Positions 42,584 through 51,424 of a stretch of DNA of 64,000 nt are shown here, in pieces; positions within the stretch are counted from its first letter, which is position 1, and every line of letters starts with the position of its first letter. The notes beneath the pieces are model-generated. The model had not been told where the DNA came from, ran no database searches, and saw only the letters and a program-made list of their open reading frames with translations. The position numbers and the translations under genes are program-made. The DNA lies in contig CALMSY010000013.1 in the NCBI GenBank assembly GCA_937872475.1, positions 1 to 64,000 on the forward strand, read 5' to 3'. The stretch is from 67-14 sp020438345 (GTDB lineage: Bacteria > Actinomycetota > Thermoleophilia > Solirubrobacterales > 70-9).

Positions 42584-45163
42584 TCAGGAACCGGTCCAGC
42601 CACCAGCGAGGCACGGGCCGGGAGCGCAGGGATTTGTGACCGCTCCCCCATTGCGCAGGAAGGCGTCGATCATCTCAACTGCGGAATCCGAAATCCGGGG
42701 AAATTCATGAGGATCGACACCGTTGGCGGGCGCGGTATTGGTGATCGGTGGCGGGTCCGTTCCGTCCAGTCCGCCCGGGCCGGAACCGGGCCTCAGGGGG
42801 CCGCTGTCCCAATACGCCACGGCGGAGCCGTAATGGGGATACGAGGTGATCTGGTCTATCCCCCAATCGCCGTCAACTCCCGGCCAGCGGCTGTCAGTGA
42901 CCAAAGGCATGACCGCCTTCGCTCCGACCGTGCGGGCCTCAACGTTGGTCTGCCAGTTGGTGACCAGATGGTCGCCAAATGCGGTGTCGAAGAGAACCTG
43001 ATGTTCGGGCGTGTCCGGAAGCGGATTGGTCGTGATGCGATGGGCGTAACCGTTTGGTTCGCCCCTGTCCCAAAGCATCTGGACCAGACTGAGCGAAAGC
43101 TGACGCTCGAGCTCGTTCGTGTAGTAGGGATTGAAAAAGTTCCCGTACATGTTCCCCCAGGCACCGGATCGAGTCAGCAGCACCGAGTAGTTCATGCCCG
43201 CCACGCCGAGGGCACCACGATCAAAGTCGGGTGCGAGAGCCATCAGGGCCCCGCCCATGATTCCACCCTGGCTTATCCCCCGATACCAGGCTCTCACCTT
43301 GTTTCCGGTGACGATCGTCTGATCGAGTGGGCTGTTGGCAGGGACAGTCATGTCCCCGTCACCACCCGGCACATCATCCGGATCAGGGGCATCGGGGTCT
43401 ACACGGAAGGCGGCTTTGGAAACGAGGCCGCGCGGATGGATCATCAGCCGGGCCAGGTACAGCTCGTTCAGGAGACCCTGCTGGAGACGATCAGCGACTT
43501 TGGGGAACCCGGAAAGGTCCCCGAGCGCCTGAGAGACAGAAAGGATGTCACCGGTTGACATGCCGATCTCATCGGTGCCACATACAACGAACCCCCGCGC
43601 CGCCATACGACGCTGGGCCAAGGCGTTGATCTCACCCGAGATAGAACCCATCAGCCCGTGCCCGTAAACCATCGCGCGACCGCGTTCCGCGGCATTCGGC
43701 AGGTCCTCGGGGTCGACCGCACCGGGATTCGTTACGGCTTCGGGAACTATGCACTCGAAATTCGCGTCATAGGTCCCGTTCTGCTGAGGTACCCCGTCTG
43801 CGTTCAGCTTCATCGTCGCTCCGGCCGCGCATTGGTTGGCCAGGGAGGGATGCTGCAGGAAGCAGGGAACCTCGAATGATCCTTCGATCCGGCGGGCGAT
43901 GCCGGAACTGGTGCCGGTCGTATTTACGTCGCTCACGGTGAAAGCAGGAGCCTGACCCTGGATTTCCCGATCGTCGAGATCCGTGTCACCGAGGGAAGCG
44001 AACGCCTTGTCCCTCATCGAAAGAGCCCGTTCGCTGTTGTTCTCGTCACTCGCGGTAGTGAAATCCCAGGTCAGATAAAGATCCGACCTCTTGATGCCCG
44101 CCGCACGCAGTCTCTTGAAAATGTCTTCGAAATGCGACCGGCGCCCGTTGATGCGGGAACTCGTGGAAGGCAGGAAGTCCCGGTAATAGCGGAAGCCGGA
44201 TGGCGCGCCGAGCACAGCGCCGTTGGCGTCCTTGAGGTTGCGCATTACGACGATGTAACGGCTGGCCGGCTTGAAGTTGACCATCGGGTGAATCATCAGG
44301 TTGGTCCCGGCGGCGGTGGAAGCATTCGAATCCAGCTCCACCCAGATCGGATGCCGCTCCCTTGTCCTTGCGTCGAGAACCGCCACCGGAGCTTCCGCTT
44401 CCGCATAACGCGCGGGGTCAGCGAGCCCAACCGGATTGGTCTGGAGCAAGGCCGCGGGATTGTCAAGGCCCGGGACCCGGACCGTGATTACCTGACCCTG
44501 GCTGAAACCGTCACTTTCAAGATATGGAGCCGGGTCGATGTGTGCGCCCGACTGGTTGGCGGGCATTGCCTGCCTCGTGAAATTGATCCGCCTGCCCGTC
44601 TCGGTGGTGGTATCTGCCAGCGTGTAGAAATCGCTCGGGAACGGGTTCATGCATATCGCCGGATCCTGGGCCGCGATGAAGTCACAGATCTCGGCCCGGG
44701 AAAGGTCGACTGGCTGGGGCCTGCAGTCCGTGGTGGTCCGCTTCATTGACCGGACCTTGCTCTTCACCGGCCCGGCGTTTATCCGCAGATCCCTGTCCTG
44801 ACAGGAAAACGCCTCTGCTTTGCCCGCATCGGTCAGCTTTAGCTTCACAACCTTCCATTGACCAGCCCGGCGGAACTTCGGCCGGGCGAACCGGGTCAAC
44901 GGCCGGAACTGACCATTGCGTTCGAAAGTGGCGGAATAGGCCCGAACCCTGATCCTCCCCTTCTTCGCAGCACGGACCTTGACTTTGAGGTAGCCCCGGT
45001 GGACCATCGGGTTCTGACGTGCATCCGAGATTGTCACCGCGACCTTCGGTTTCGGCTTTGGTTTCGGCTTGGCGCTGGCCGCCGGCACCATCGCAACGAA
45101 CGCAAGGGCGATCGCCGCCAGCGCGACCATGACCTTGGAGGTGTTTCGCTTGAGGTTCAGCAT
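42584..45163 (-). CDS. Large secreted alpha/beta hydrolase
   Basis: The 859-residue product has a signal peptide (ending PAASA), a Lys-Pro run, a beta-rich N-terminal domain with cysteines, and a C-terminal alpha/beta hydrolase domain: oxyanion-hole motif VYGHGLMGS, nucleophile elbow YRGISQGGIMGG (Ser in GISQGG), and a likely acid/His pair later (HLVTNWQ, PHEFPRISD). It resembles large bacterial esterases or lipases; substrate unknown. It is the first gene before the mce run, so a lipid or sterol ester substrate for the importer is a sensible but unproven guess. ATG 45163 follows AGGGAA closely; ATG 45184 is an alternative. Confidence 0.85.
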   Translation of the reverse strand: MLNLKRNTSKVMVALAAIALAFVAMVPAASAKPKPKPKPKVAVTISDARQNPMVHRGYLKVKVRAAKKGRIRVRAYSATFERNGQFRPLTRFARPKFRRAGQWKVVKLKLTDAGKAEAFSCQDRDLRINAGPVKSKVRSMKRTTTDCRPQPVDLSRAEICDFIAAQDPAICMNPFPSDFYTLADTTTETGRRINFTRQAMPANQSGAHIDPAPYLESDGFSQGQVITVRVPGLDNPAALLQTNPVGLADPARYAEAEAPVAVLDARTRERHPIWVELDSNASTAAGTNLMIHPMVNFKPASRYIVVMRNLKDANGAVLGAPSGFRYYRDFLPSTSSRINGRRSHFEDIFKRLRAAGIKRSDLYLTWDFTTASDENNSERALSMRDKAFASLGDTDLDDREIQGQAPAFTVSDVNTTGTSSGIARRIEGSFEVPCFLQHPSLANQCAAGATMKLNADGVPQQNGTYDANFECIVPEAVTNPGAVDPEDLPNAAERGRAMVYGHGLMGSISGEINALAQRRMAARGFVVCGTDEIGMSTGDILSVSQALGDLSGFPKVADRLQQGLLNELYLARLMIHPRGLVSKAAFRVDPDAPDPDDVPGGDGDMTVPANSPLDQTIVTGNKVRAWYRGISQGGIMGGALMALAPDFDRGALGVAGMNYSVLLTRSGAWGNMYGNFFNPYYTNELERQLSLSLVQMLWDRGEPNGYAHRITTNPLPDTPEHQVLFDTAFGDHLVTNWQTNVEARTVGAKAVMPLVTDSRWPGVDGDWGIDQITSYPHYGSAVAYWDSGPLRPGSGPGGLDGTDPPPITNTAPANGVDPHEFPRISDSAVEMIDAFLRNGGAVTNPCAPGPCLAGGWTGS

Positions 45164-45257
45164 TTCCCTGGGCCGACCGTCCATGTCAGCCGGTTGAACC
45201 TACCAACCCGGGCAGTCGGTGGAAGGTGCGCTCTGCTCACCTCGATTGGCCCAACGC

Positions 45258-46250
45258 CTAATTAATCAGCGATCGAAGAAACGGCAGCGGGTCGATCGGG
45301 CTGCCGCCGGTCTGCCAGGGACCAATCCAGTATTCGAAGTGAAGGTGACAGCCATAGGAACGGCCTGTGTTACCCACCCGGCCAACCTGGGCACCGGCGG
45401 CCACGATCTGTCCGACCCTCAACGGCGAACGGCGGATCATGTGCATATAGACGAAATAGGTCCTGGTCCCCAGATTCCGGAGGACTACGTAGTTCCCGCC
45501 CCCGTCATCCCACTGGTTGTAGATAACCCGTGACCGCCGGATCGCCACAAGCCTTGTCCCGCAGGAGGCGGAGACATCCTGCCCCTGGTGGCTGTGGCCG
45601 ACACGCCCCGCTCCGAACTTCGATCCGCTGCTGCCGAAACTAAACGCTCCTCGCACCGGAAACACTTCAACCGGTATCAGGCTAACCGGGAGGATCGGCA
45701 GCTCGCGTGGAGACCGGTTCGACCGGTTGCCGGTGCCATCAATCACGTAGATGTGACCGTCTATCGCCTTGCCGGGCACTACAACCCGAAGGGCGTTCGG
45801 CCGGCGGGCCTTGAACCGGGTCCGGATCTGGCCTGTCTTCGAACGGAAGACAATCACCCGGACCCGGTCCAGGTTGCTGCCGGCAATTCGGATCAGCGCG
45901 CCCCTGGTTGCCTTGCCGATGGAAACGCACTGGTCCACGCACCGGATCTGCTTGATCTGGGGCAGGCCGGGTACGCCGATCCCGCCACCGGTCACGGCCG
46001 AGCTGCCGGCGTCCGCTTCACCGTGACCGTCCCCGTCGTCACTCTGCTCCAGAACCGGAACCGGATGGACCGGCGAGTGATCGAGCGAAGCGGTCCCGGG
46101 CCCATCGAGCACCCGTGCATTTGCCGTGGCTGGAAGAAGAACGATGAGCGTAAGTGCCAGGAAGCCTGTGAAAACCAGAAACCATCCTGCGGGAGTGATG
46201 GTTCTCCGCCGGCCCCTGCGCGTGGGAGTTCCTCGCATCTTCGACACCAT
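45258..46250 (-). CDS. Secreted M23 family (LytM-type) metallopeptidase
   Basis: Peptidoglycan endopeptidase or LytM factor. The 330-residue product has a membrane or signal helix (about residues 23-45), a linker, an IPT/Ig-like domain (IRIAGSNLDRVRVIVFRSKTG), then the M23 domain with GHSHQGQD (first His/Asp zinc ligands), YMHMI, and GRSYGCHLHFEYW containing the HLH ligand triad. All zinc ligands are present, so it is likely active. The ATG at 46250 begins MVSKMRGT; an internal ATG at residue 5 is an alternative. Confidence 0.92.
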   Translation of the reverse strand: MVSKMRGTPTRRGRRRTITPAGWFLVFTGFLALTLIVLLPATANARVLDGPGTASLDHSPVHPVPVLEQSDDGDGHGEADAGSSAVTGGGIGVPGLPQIKQIRCVDQCVSIGKATRGALIRIAGSNLDRVRVIVFRSKTGQIRTRFKARRPNALRVVVPGKAIDGHIYVIDGTGNRSNRSPRELPILPVSLIPVEVFPVRGAFSFGSSGSKFGAGRVGHSHQGQDVSASCGTRLVAIRRSRVIYNQWDDGGGNYVVLRNLGTRTYFVYMHMIRRSPLRVGQIVAAGAQVGRVGNTGRSYGCHLHFEYWIGPWQTGGSPIDPLPFLRSLIN

Positions 46251-46282
46251 ACATGAGTTCTAGACGATGATTGCGTGAGCTG

Positions 46283-46300
46283 CTGCACATAATGTTGCAG
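46283..46300. repeat. 18-base imperfect inverted repeat related to the one upstream of mraZ
   Basis: CTGCACATAATGTTGCAG has outer arms CTGCA/TGCAG and the same length and right half (TGTTGCAG) as the element at 4467-4484. It lies in the promoter region between the M23 peptidase and glnN, 175 bases before the glnN start. Confidence 0.4.
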
Positions 46301-46474
46301 AACATGGCGCCTGTTCGCGTGATGTTTCAGGGCTGCCGGGGCAGGTCTGTCCCACGGGACGGTGCCCCTGAACTAACCTTGTCCTGACGTACAACCGACC
46401 CGAAGGTCGCCCGGGGATAGCCTGACTTCCGCTTTCCCTCGAAATCAATCTTGCCACCAGGAGGAACTCTCCAG

Positions 46475-48619
46475 ATGACTGCGATTCGCCAGAAGAACGT
46501 AACTGCTGCCCAGTGGTCGGCCAACGGAAGTGATGTTGCCCCCGCGGACCTGACCAAGGAGGAGAACGTCGTTTTCGGCAGCAATGTCTTCTCGATCAAG
46601 ACTCAGAAGGAACGACTTCCTGCTGATGTCTTCGCCCGGCTGCAGGGCACCCTTGAGAAAGGCGAGGCACTTGACGTCGAACTGGCTGACGCAGTCGCCG
46701 ACGCGATGAAGGACTGGGCGCTTGAAAACGGCGCCACCCATTACACCCATGTCTTCCAGCCCCTCACCGGACTCACCGCGGAAAAGCACGACTCCTTCTT
46801 CCGCCCGACCGACGACGGCGGGTCAATTGCGAAGTTCAAGGGATCCGAGTTGATCCAGGGCGAGCCGGATGCCTCTTCGTTCCCGACCGGCGGCATCCGC
46901 GCCACCTTCGAGGCTCGCGGGTATACCGCCTGGGACCCGACCAGCCCCGCCTTCCTGCTTGACAACCCGAACGGAACCCTGCTTTGCATTCCGACTGCTT
47001 TCGCCTCCTGGACCGGTGAAGCGCTGGATGCCAAGATCCCGCTGCTGCGCTCGATGGACGCACTGTCGCGTTCCGCTGTCAGGGCTCTGAAGCTGCTTGG
47101 TGACGAGGAAGCCTCCAGGGTCGTGACCACTGTTGGGCCGGAGCAGGAGTACTTCTTGATCGACGAACAGTACTTCTACGCCCGCCCCGACCTGCTGCTC
47201 ACTGGCCGCACCCTGTTCGGCGCCCAGCCGGCCAAGGGACACGAGCTGGATGACCACTACTTTGGTGCGATCCCGGAGCGTGTGCTCGCATACATGATGG
47301 ACTGCGAGGCCGAACTGGCCAAGCTTGGAGTGCCGATCACGACCCGTCATAACGAGGTCGCTCCGGCCCAGTATGAAGTCGCACCCATGTTCGAGAATTC
47401 GAACGTAGGCTCGGACCATCAGCAGCTGCTGATGCAGATCCTTCAGAACAAGGCCCGCAAATACGGACTGGTCTGCCTGCTTCACGAGAAGCCCTTCGCC
47501 GGAGTCAACGGCTCCGGCAAACACAACAACTGGTCCATGGGCACCGACACCGGCCACAACCTGCTTGATCCCGGGGACACTCCTTCCGAGAACCTGAGCT
47601 TCCTGTTCTTCTGCGCCGCGGTTATCCAGGCTGTGGACAAGCATCAGGGTCTGATGCGGGCGACAGTCGCAAACATCGGGCAGGATCACAGGCTCGGTGC
47701 CAACGAAGCTCCGCCCGCGATCATCTCGGTCTTTCTCGGGGGCGAACTGGAAAAGGTCTTCGAGACGATGGCCGCCGGCGAAGGCGACCCGCACACTCCG
47801 GAAGAGGTACTCGACCTGGGTGCCGAAGTTCTGCCGGACCTGCCGATGGATGGCGGCGACCGCAACCGCACCTCGCCTTTCGCCTTCACCGGCAACAAGT
47901 TCGAATTCCGGGCGCTTGGTTCCAGCATGTCACTCGCCTTCACGAACACCGTGCTCAACACCATCGTCGCCGAAGCGATTGATGACCTGTCGGCCAAGCT
48001 TGAGGCCGCCGAGGGTGATCTGACCGCCAGGGTGATCAAGGTAGTGACCGAGTCCTACATCGAGAACCGCCGGATCATTTTTGGAGGTGACGGCTACTCG
48101 GACGAATGGCAGCAGGAGGCCGAAAAGCGTGGGCTGAAGAACCTCCGGACCACTCCCGACGCGCTTCCCGAAGTCATCGCCCCGTCAACGATCGAAGTCT
48201 TCGGCAGCTACAACGTTCTTTCCGAGCGTGAACTCGAGGCCCGCTTCGAGGTCTGGGTCGAGCAGTACGCAATGAACGCGAACATCGAGGCAGAAACCGC
48301 GGCCACGATCGCCCGGACTCTGATCATCCCGGCAGTCGCCAAGCATCTGGTTCTTCTGGATGATGCCGATGCCGAGCTGCTCGAGAAGGAAAGCCGCGGG
48401 CTGTTCAACGAGCTGGTTGAAAGGACGATCGCTCTCGAAGACGCCAATGGATACCCGGACGGTCTCGAGGAAGAAGGCATGGAACTGGCCATTTACGCTC
48501 GCGACCGGCAACTTGCCGCGATGCATGAGGTCCGGGTGATCGCCGACCGCCTCGAACGGATCGTCGCCGACAATTACTGGCCACTCCCGAAGTATTCAGA
48601 GATGATGTTCATCAAGTAG
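46475..48619 (+). CDS. glnN: Glutamine synthetase type III
   Basis: Large glutamine synthetase (GSIII/GlnN) that makes glutamine from glutamate, ammonia and ATP. The 714-residue product starts MTAIRQKNV and shows the GSIII hallmarks THYTHVFQPLTGLTAEKHD, FPTGGIRATFEARGYTAWDP, TVGPEQEYFLID, RHNEVAPAQYEVAP, GVNGSGKHNNWSMG, RNRTSPFAFTGNKFEFRALG and ENRRIIFGGDGYSDEWQ. Active-site segments are intact. AGGAGG lies nine bases before the ATG at 46475; the frame is open to 46451. It is followed by its own terminator, so it is monocistronic. Confidence 0.96.
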   Translation: MTAIRQKNVTAAQWSANGSDVAPADLTKEENVVFGSNVFSIKTQKERLPADVFARLQGTLEKGEALDVELADAVADAMKDWALENGATHYTHVFQPLTGLTAEKHDSFFRPTDDGGSIAKFKGSELIQGEPDASSFPTGGIRATFEARGYTAWDPTSPAFLLDNPNGTLLCIPTAFASWTGEALDAKIPLLRSMDALSRSAVRALKLLGDEEASRVVTTVGPEQEYFLIDEQYFYARPDLLLTGRTLFGAQPAKGHELDDHYFGAIPERVLAYMMDCEAELAKLGVPITTRHNEVAPAQYEVAPMFENSNVGSDHQQLLMQILQNKARKYGLVCLLHEKPFAGVNGSGKHNNWSMGTDTGHNLLDPGDTPSENLSFLFFCAAVIQAVDKHQGLMRATVANIGQDHRLGANEAPPAIISVFLGGELEKVFETMAAGEGDPHTPEEVLDLGAEVLPDLPMDGGDRNRTSPFAFTGNKFEFRALGSSMSLAFTNTVLNTIVAEAIDDLSAKLEAAEGDLTARVIKVVTESYIENRRIIFGGDGYSDEWQQEAEKRGLKNLRTTPDALPEVIAPSTIEVFGSYNVLSERELEARFEVWVEQYAMNANIEAETAATIARTLIIPAVAKHLVLLDDADAELLEKESRGLFNELVERTIALEDANGYPDGLEEEGMELAIYARDRQLAAMHEVRVIADRLERIVADNYWPLPKYSEMMFIK

Positions 48620-48644
48620 CTCCTGCTCGGGAACCATCATCTGG

Positions 48645-48673
48645 AAGGGCCCCGGATCTCCGGGGCCCTTTCC
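48645..48673 (+). terminator. Terminator of glnN
   Basis: An 11-base stem (AAGGGCCCCGG with CCGGGGCCCTT, loop ATCT) is followed by TCC and a short T run, 25 bases after the glnN stop. It may also serve the convergent gene at 48681. Confidence 0.85.
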
Positions 48674-48680
48674 TTTGCAG

Positions 48681-48980
48681 TCAGTGCTGGCCACCACCGC
48701 CCTGGCGTCTGATCTTTTCCATCTCCGCCTGAATCTTGTCCTCGGGGATGCCGGCATCCTTGTAAACCGTCCACCAGTGCGGGATCACTCCGAAGATCCC
48801 CCAGGCAACGATCGGAATCGCCGGCCAGAAGAAGCCGTCAGCACCGGCCATGAACCAGATCACGACCATAAGCGCGCTGACAGCCACATAAATCGCGAGG
48901 TGAGAGAGGAAGTCCCGCTTCGCCTCCAGGCGGTTTATCGCCTGCTGCCTGAGTTCCGGTCCGGGTTCGGTTGAGTCCAA
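48681..48980 (-). CDS. Small 2TM-domain membrane protein
   Basis: The 99-residue product matches the 2TM domain pattern: AINRLEAKRDFLSHLAIYVAV, a first helix, then FFWPAIPIVAWGIFGVIPHWWTVY and a charged Gly/Gln-rich tail. I choose a TTG at 48980 preceded by GGAGGA at good spacing; the frame is open to 49256 but the conserved part begins here. Function of the domain is unknown. Confidence 0.8.
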   Translation of the reverse strand: MDSTEPGPELRQQAINRLEAKRDFLSHLAIYVAVSALMVVIWFMAGADGFFWPAIPIVAWGIFGVIPHWWTVYKDAGIPEDKIQAEMEKIRRQGGGGQH

Positions 48981-49069
48981 AGTAATCCTCCGTTTGGCCG
49001 GATCCCTGGTGTGGCCGGCATTCCAGCCAGATCCTAACCTCAGGTGGAGTCCGCAGCGGGTGCTGTCGG

Positions 49070-50179
49070 TCAGGAACGGACTACGACTGTCGTCCCCATG
49101 CGCGCGAACCTGTAAACCAGCGGGGCCTCCGGGGCGGGAACCCTTACGCAGCCATGCGATGCCGGATAGGGCGGGACATCCGGGTACTCGTGAAAAGCGA
49201 TTCCATTGTTGAAGTAGGAGGCGTACGGGAGCCAGGTGCTGAACGGGACTGACCAAGACTGCAGTTCCTTGCGAAACACCTCAAACCGGCCGGTCGGGGT
49301 CTCGTTGCCAGGTCCCCCGGCCGAGATATGGATGGTGCGAACTGCTCGCCCGTTCCGGACCAGCAGCAGAACCCCCTTGCCAACCCGAACTTCCATCAGG
49401 CGGTTCGGCCGTCTGGCACTGGGCCTGGGTCGCTTCGCTTTGGCGAGTGACGCACGAGTCAGGGGGCCGGCCACCCCGTCACGGTCCAGGCCCTCCCAGG
49501 ATTGAAAAGCCATCACTGCCTGCTCGGTCTGGTAGCCGAGCTCACCGTCCACACCACTCTGAGGCAGATAGCCGAGATCGGCCAGTTGTTGCTGGAGAAC
49601 TCTCGTGCCTGTAGAGCGAGGGCCGGTGCTCTCGCCCCTGCCGGGAAGTTGTGGCTTCCGCTTCGGTTCCGCGAAATCCGCCCGGTCCTTCGAGGCGACG
49701 GTGATGCCTCCTGACTGAACCCTGACTTTCTGCACATTTCCCAGTGAAGTGAGGGTGTAGGTGACCTGCGCCACTCTCCCCTCCACTGCTTCCTTCTCCC
49801 GGCGGTTCCGAGCTGCCGGGTTCGGGGGAATGTCACCCAGGAATTCGTCGGAAAGCTTGACGGTCGCTTCGCCGTCACCTGTGACTCTTACATCTTTCAC
49901 CGTGGTGCCCTTCGGGATGAAGGTACGGTCGGCAGGTGCGTTCAGCAGTGCCCTCGTCGCAGCCAGAGGTGCTTCGTGAGCGGGAACCTCGTGCTCGACC
50001 GGGTCGAATTGCTCGCCCTCGGTGGCGAAGACCCTCACCTGTTCGGTCATCTCGGCGCCAGAGCCGTCACTCGACGCGCTTGAGGGGAGCTGCTCGTCGC
50101 TTGAGGAGCCACAGCCGGCCAGGACGCAGAGGCAGATGAAGGCAGGTATCAGGGTCAACTTTCCGGAGGACACGCCCAC
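49070..50179 (-). CDS. Lipoprotein L,D-transpeptidase with GerMN and peptidoglycan-binding domains
   Basis: The 369-residue product has a lipobox signal (CVLAGCGS), a GerMN-type domain (about 45-155: VRVFATEGEQFDPVEHEVPA), a PG_binding_1 domain (about 185-245: RVLQQQLADLGYLPQSGVDG) and a C-terminal YkuD L,D-transpeptidase domain with the active-site motif HEYPDVPPYP ASHGCVRVP (catalytic Cys in SHGCVR). It should form 3-3 cross-links or anchor proteins at the wall. GTG at 50179; an in-frame GTG at 50173 is possible. GerMN and L,D-transpeptidase in one chain is an unusual order. Confidence 0.92.
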   Translation of the reverse strand: MGVSSGKLTLIPAFICLCVLAGCGSSSDEQLPSSASSDGSGAEMTEQVRVFATEGEQFDPVEHEVPAHEAPLAATRALLNAPADRTFIPKGTTVKDVRVTGDGEATVKLSDEFLGDIPPNPAARNRREKEAVEGRVAQVTYTLTSLGNVQKVRVQSGGITVASKDRADFAEPKRKPQLPGRGESTGPRSTGTRVLQQQLADLGYLPQSGVDGELGYQTEQAVMAFQSWEGLDRDGVAGPLTRASLAKAKRPRPSARRPNRLMEVRVGKGVLLLVRNGRAVRTIHISAGGPGNETPTGRFEVFRKELQSWSVPFSTWLPYASYFNNGIAFHEYPDVPPYPASHGCVRVPAPEAPLVYRFARMGTTVVVRS

Positions 50180-50283
50180 ACCCTAGAGCGGCGGGAACCC
50201 GGCTGGCAGAATCGGATGAGGGAATCCCCGGCCTTGCGTTCCCGGGTCGGTACAGAAACGCGTCTCCCTCTAGGATCGGTGCC

Positions 50284-51390
50284 ATGAGGATGAGAGCAGC
50301 AGTGCTTGAGGAATTCGGTCAACCGCTGGTCGTTCAGGAAGTCGAACTGGCCGAGCCGAAAGCCGGCGAGGTGCTGGTCCGGCTTGAGGCCTGCGGGGTC
50401 TGTCACACAGACATGTACACCGCCTCCGGCGCCGATCCATCCGGATACTCTCCCTGTGTGCTCGGTCATGAAGGCGGGGGCATCGTGGAAAAGGTCGGCC
50501 AGGGAGTCACTTCGGTAGCCCCGGGCGACAAGGTCGTCACGCTCTTTTCACCCCAATGCCGTGAATGCGAGCATTGTCTTGACCCCCGCACCAACCTCTG
50601 TATGGCGATCCGGGCGGAGCAGAACCTCGGTCATCTCCCCGATGGCAGCACCCGCCTTTCCCGCGACGGCGAGGAGATTCGCCACTTCATGGGCACTTCC
50701 ACCTTCGCCGAATACACGGTGATGCCGGAGATCGCCCTGGCGAAGATCAACCCGGAGGCCCCGCTTGAACATGCCTGCCTTTTCGCCTGTGGACTCTCGA
50801 CCGGGCTCGGTGCGGCCATGTACACCGCAAAGGTCGAGGAAGGAACTACGTGTGTGGTGTTCGGAGCAGGCATGGTCGGCCTCGGAGCCGTCGCCGGCGC
50901 CCGCCTCCAGGGTGCCGAGCGGATCATCTGCGTCGATCTTTCAGATGAACGGCTCGACCTCGCCAGAGGCCAGGGCGCTACGGACGTCTACAAGGCCGAC
51001 GAAAACACCGTCCAGTGGATTCTTGATGAAACCGGGGGCATGGGAGCCGACTACACATTCGAGGCAACGGGGCTCGTCAATGTCATGCAGGAGGCGGTTG
51101 AATCGGCTCGCATGGGCTGGGGCCTCTGCACCGTGGCCGGCGTGGCCGGCAAGGGCGAAACGCTGGACATCGTCCCCCGGCTGTTGATAACCGGCCGTCG
51201 TGTCGCCGGATCTTCCTTCGGCGGCGTCAAGGGTCGGGACCAGGTTCCCGAACTGATCGACCGGTACCTGGCCGGTGATATCGACGTCGAACCTTTCCTC
51301 TCCCACCGGATCACCCTGGATGAAGTCAACAAGGGCTTTGACCTGATGGAAGAACACAATGGCATCCGCAGCGTGATCGAGTTCAACTGA
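50284..51390 (+). CDS. mscR: Class III-type zinc alcohol dehydrogenase, probable S-(hydroxymethyl)mycothiol dehydrogenase/nitrosoreductase
   Basis: Medium-chain zinc dehydrogenase expected to oxidise the mycothiol-formaldehyde adduct and reduce S-nitrosomycothiol. The 368-residue product has the catalytic zinc ligands (CGVCHTD, GHEGGGIV), the structural zinc cysteines (CRECEHCLDPRTNLC), the cofactor motif FGAGMVGLGAVAGARL and the class III segments FAEYTV and FACGLSTGLGAA. Pairing with a downstream MBL hydrolase is the arrangement seen for mscR in mycobacteria. The mycothiol assignment is inferred from that; generic formaldehyde or alcohol dehydrogenase is the alternative. Confidence 0.85.
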   Translation: MRMRAAVLEEFGQPLVVQEVELAEPKAGEVLVRLEACGVCHTDMYTASGADPSGYSPCVLGHEGGGIVEKVGQGVTSVAPGDKVVTLFSPQCRECEHCLDPRTNLCMAIRAEQNLGHLPDGSTRLSRDGEEIRHFMGTSTFAEYTVMPEIALAKINPEAPLEHACLFACGLSTGLGAAMYTAKVEEGTTCVVFGAGMVGLGAVAGARLQGAERIICVDLSDERLDLARGQGATDVYKADENTVQWILDETGGMGADYTFEATGLVNVMQEAVESARMGWGLCTVAGVAGKGETLDIVPRLLITGRRVAGSSFGGVKGRDQVPELIDRYLAGDIDVEPFLSHRITLDEVNKGFDLMEEHNGIRSVIEFN

Positions 51391-51424
51391 TGCACAACCT
51401 TCCCGATTCCCGAAAGGCCTATTC

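Noticed and set aside
46823..47794. 323-codon minus-strand frame in glnN
   Set aside because: It is antisense to catalytic GSIII motifs and has no domain of its own.
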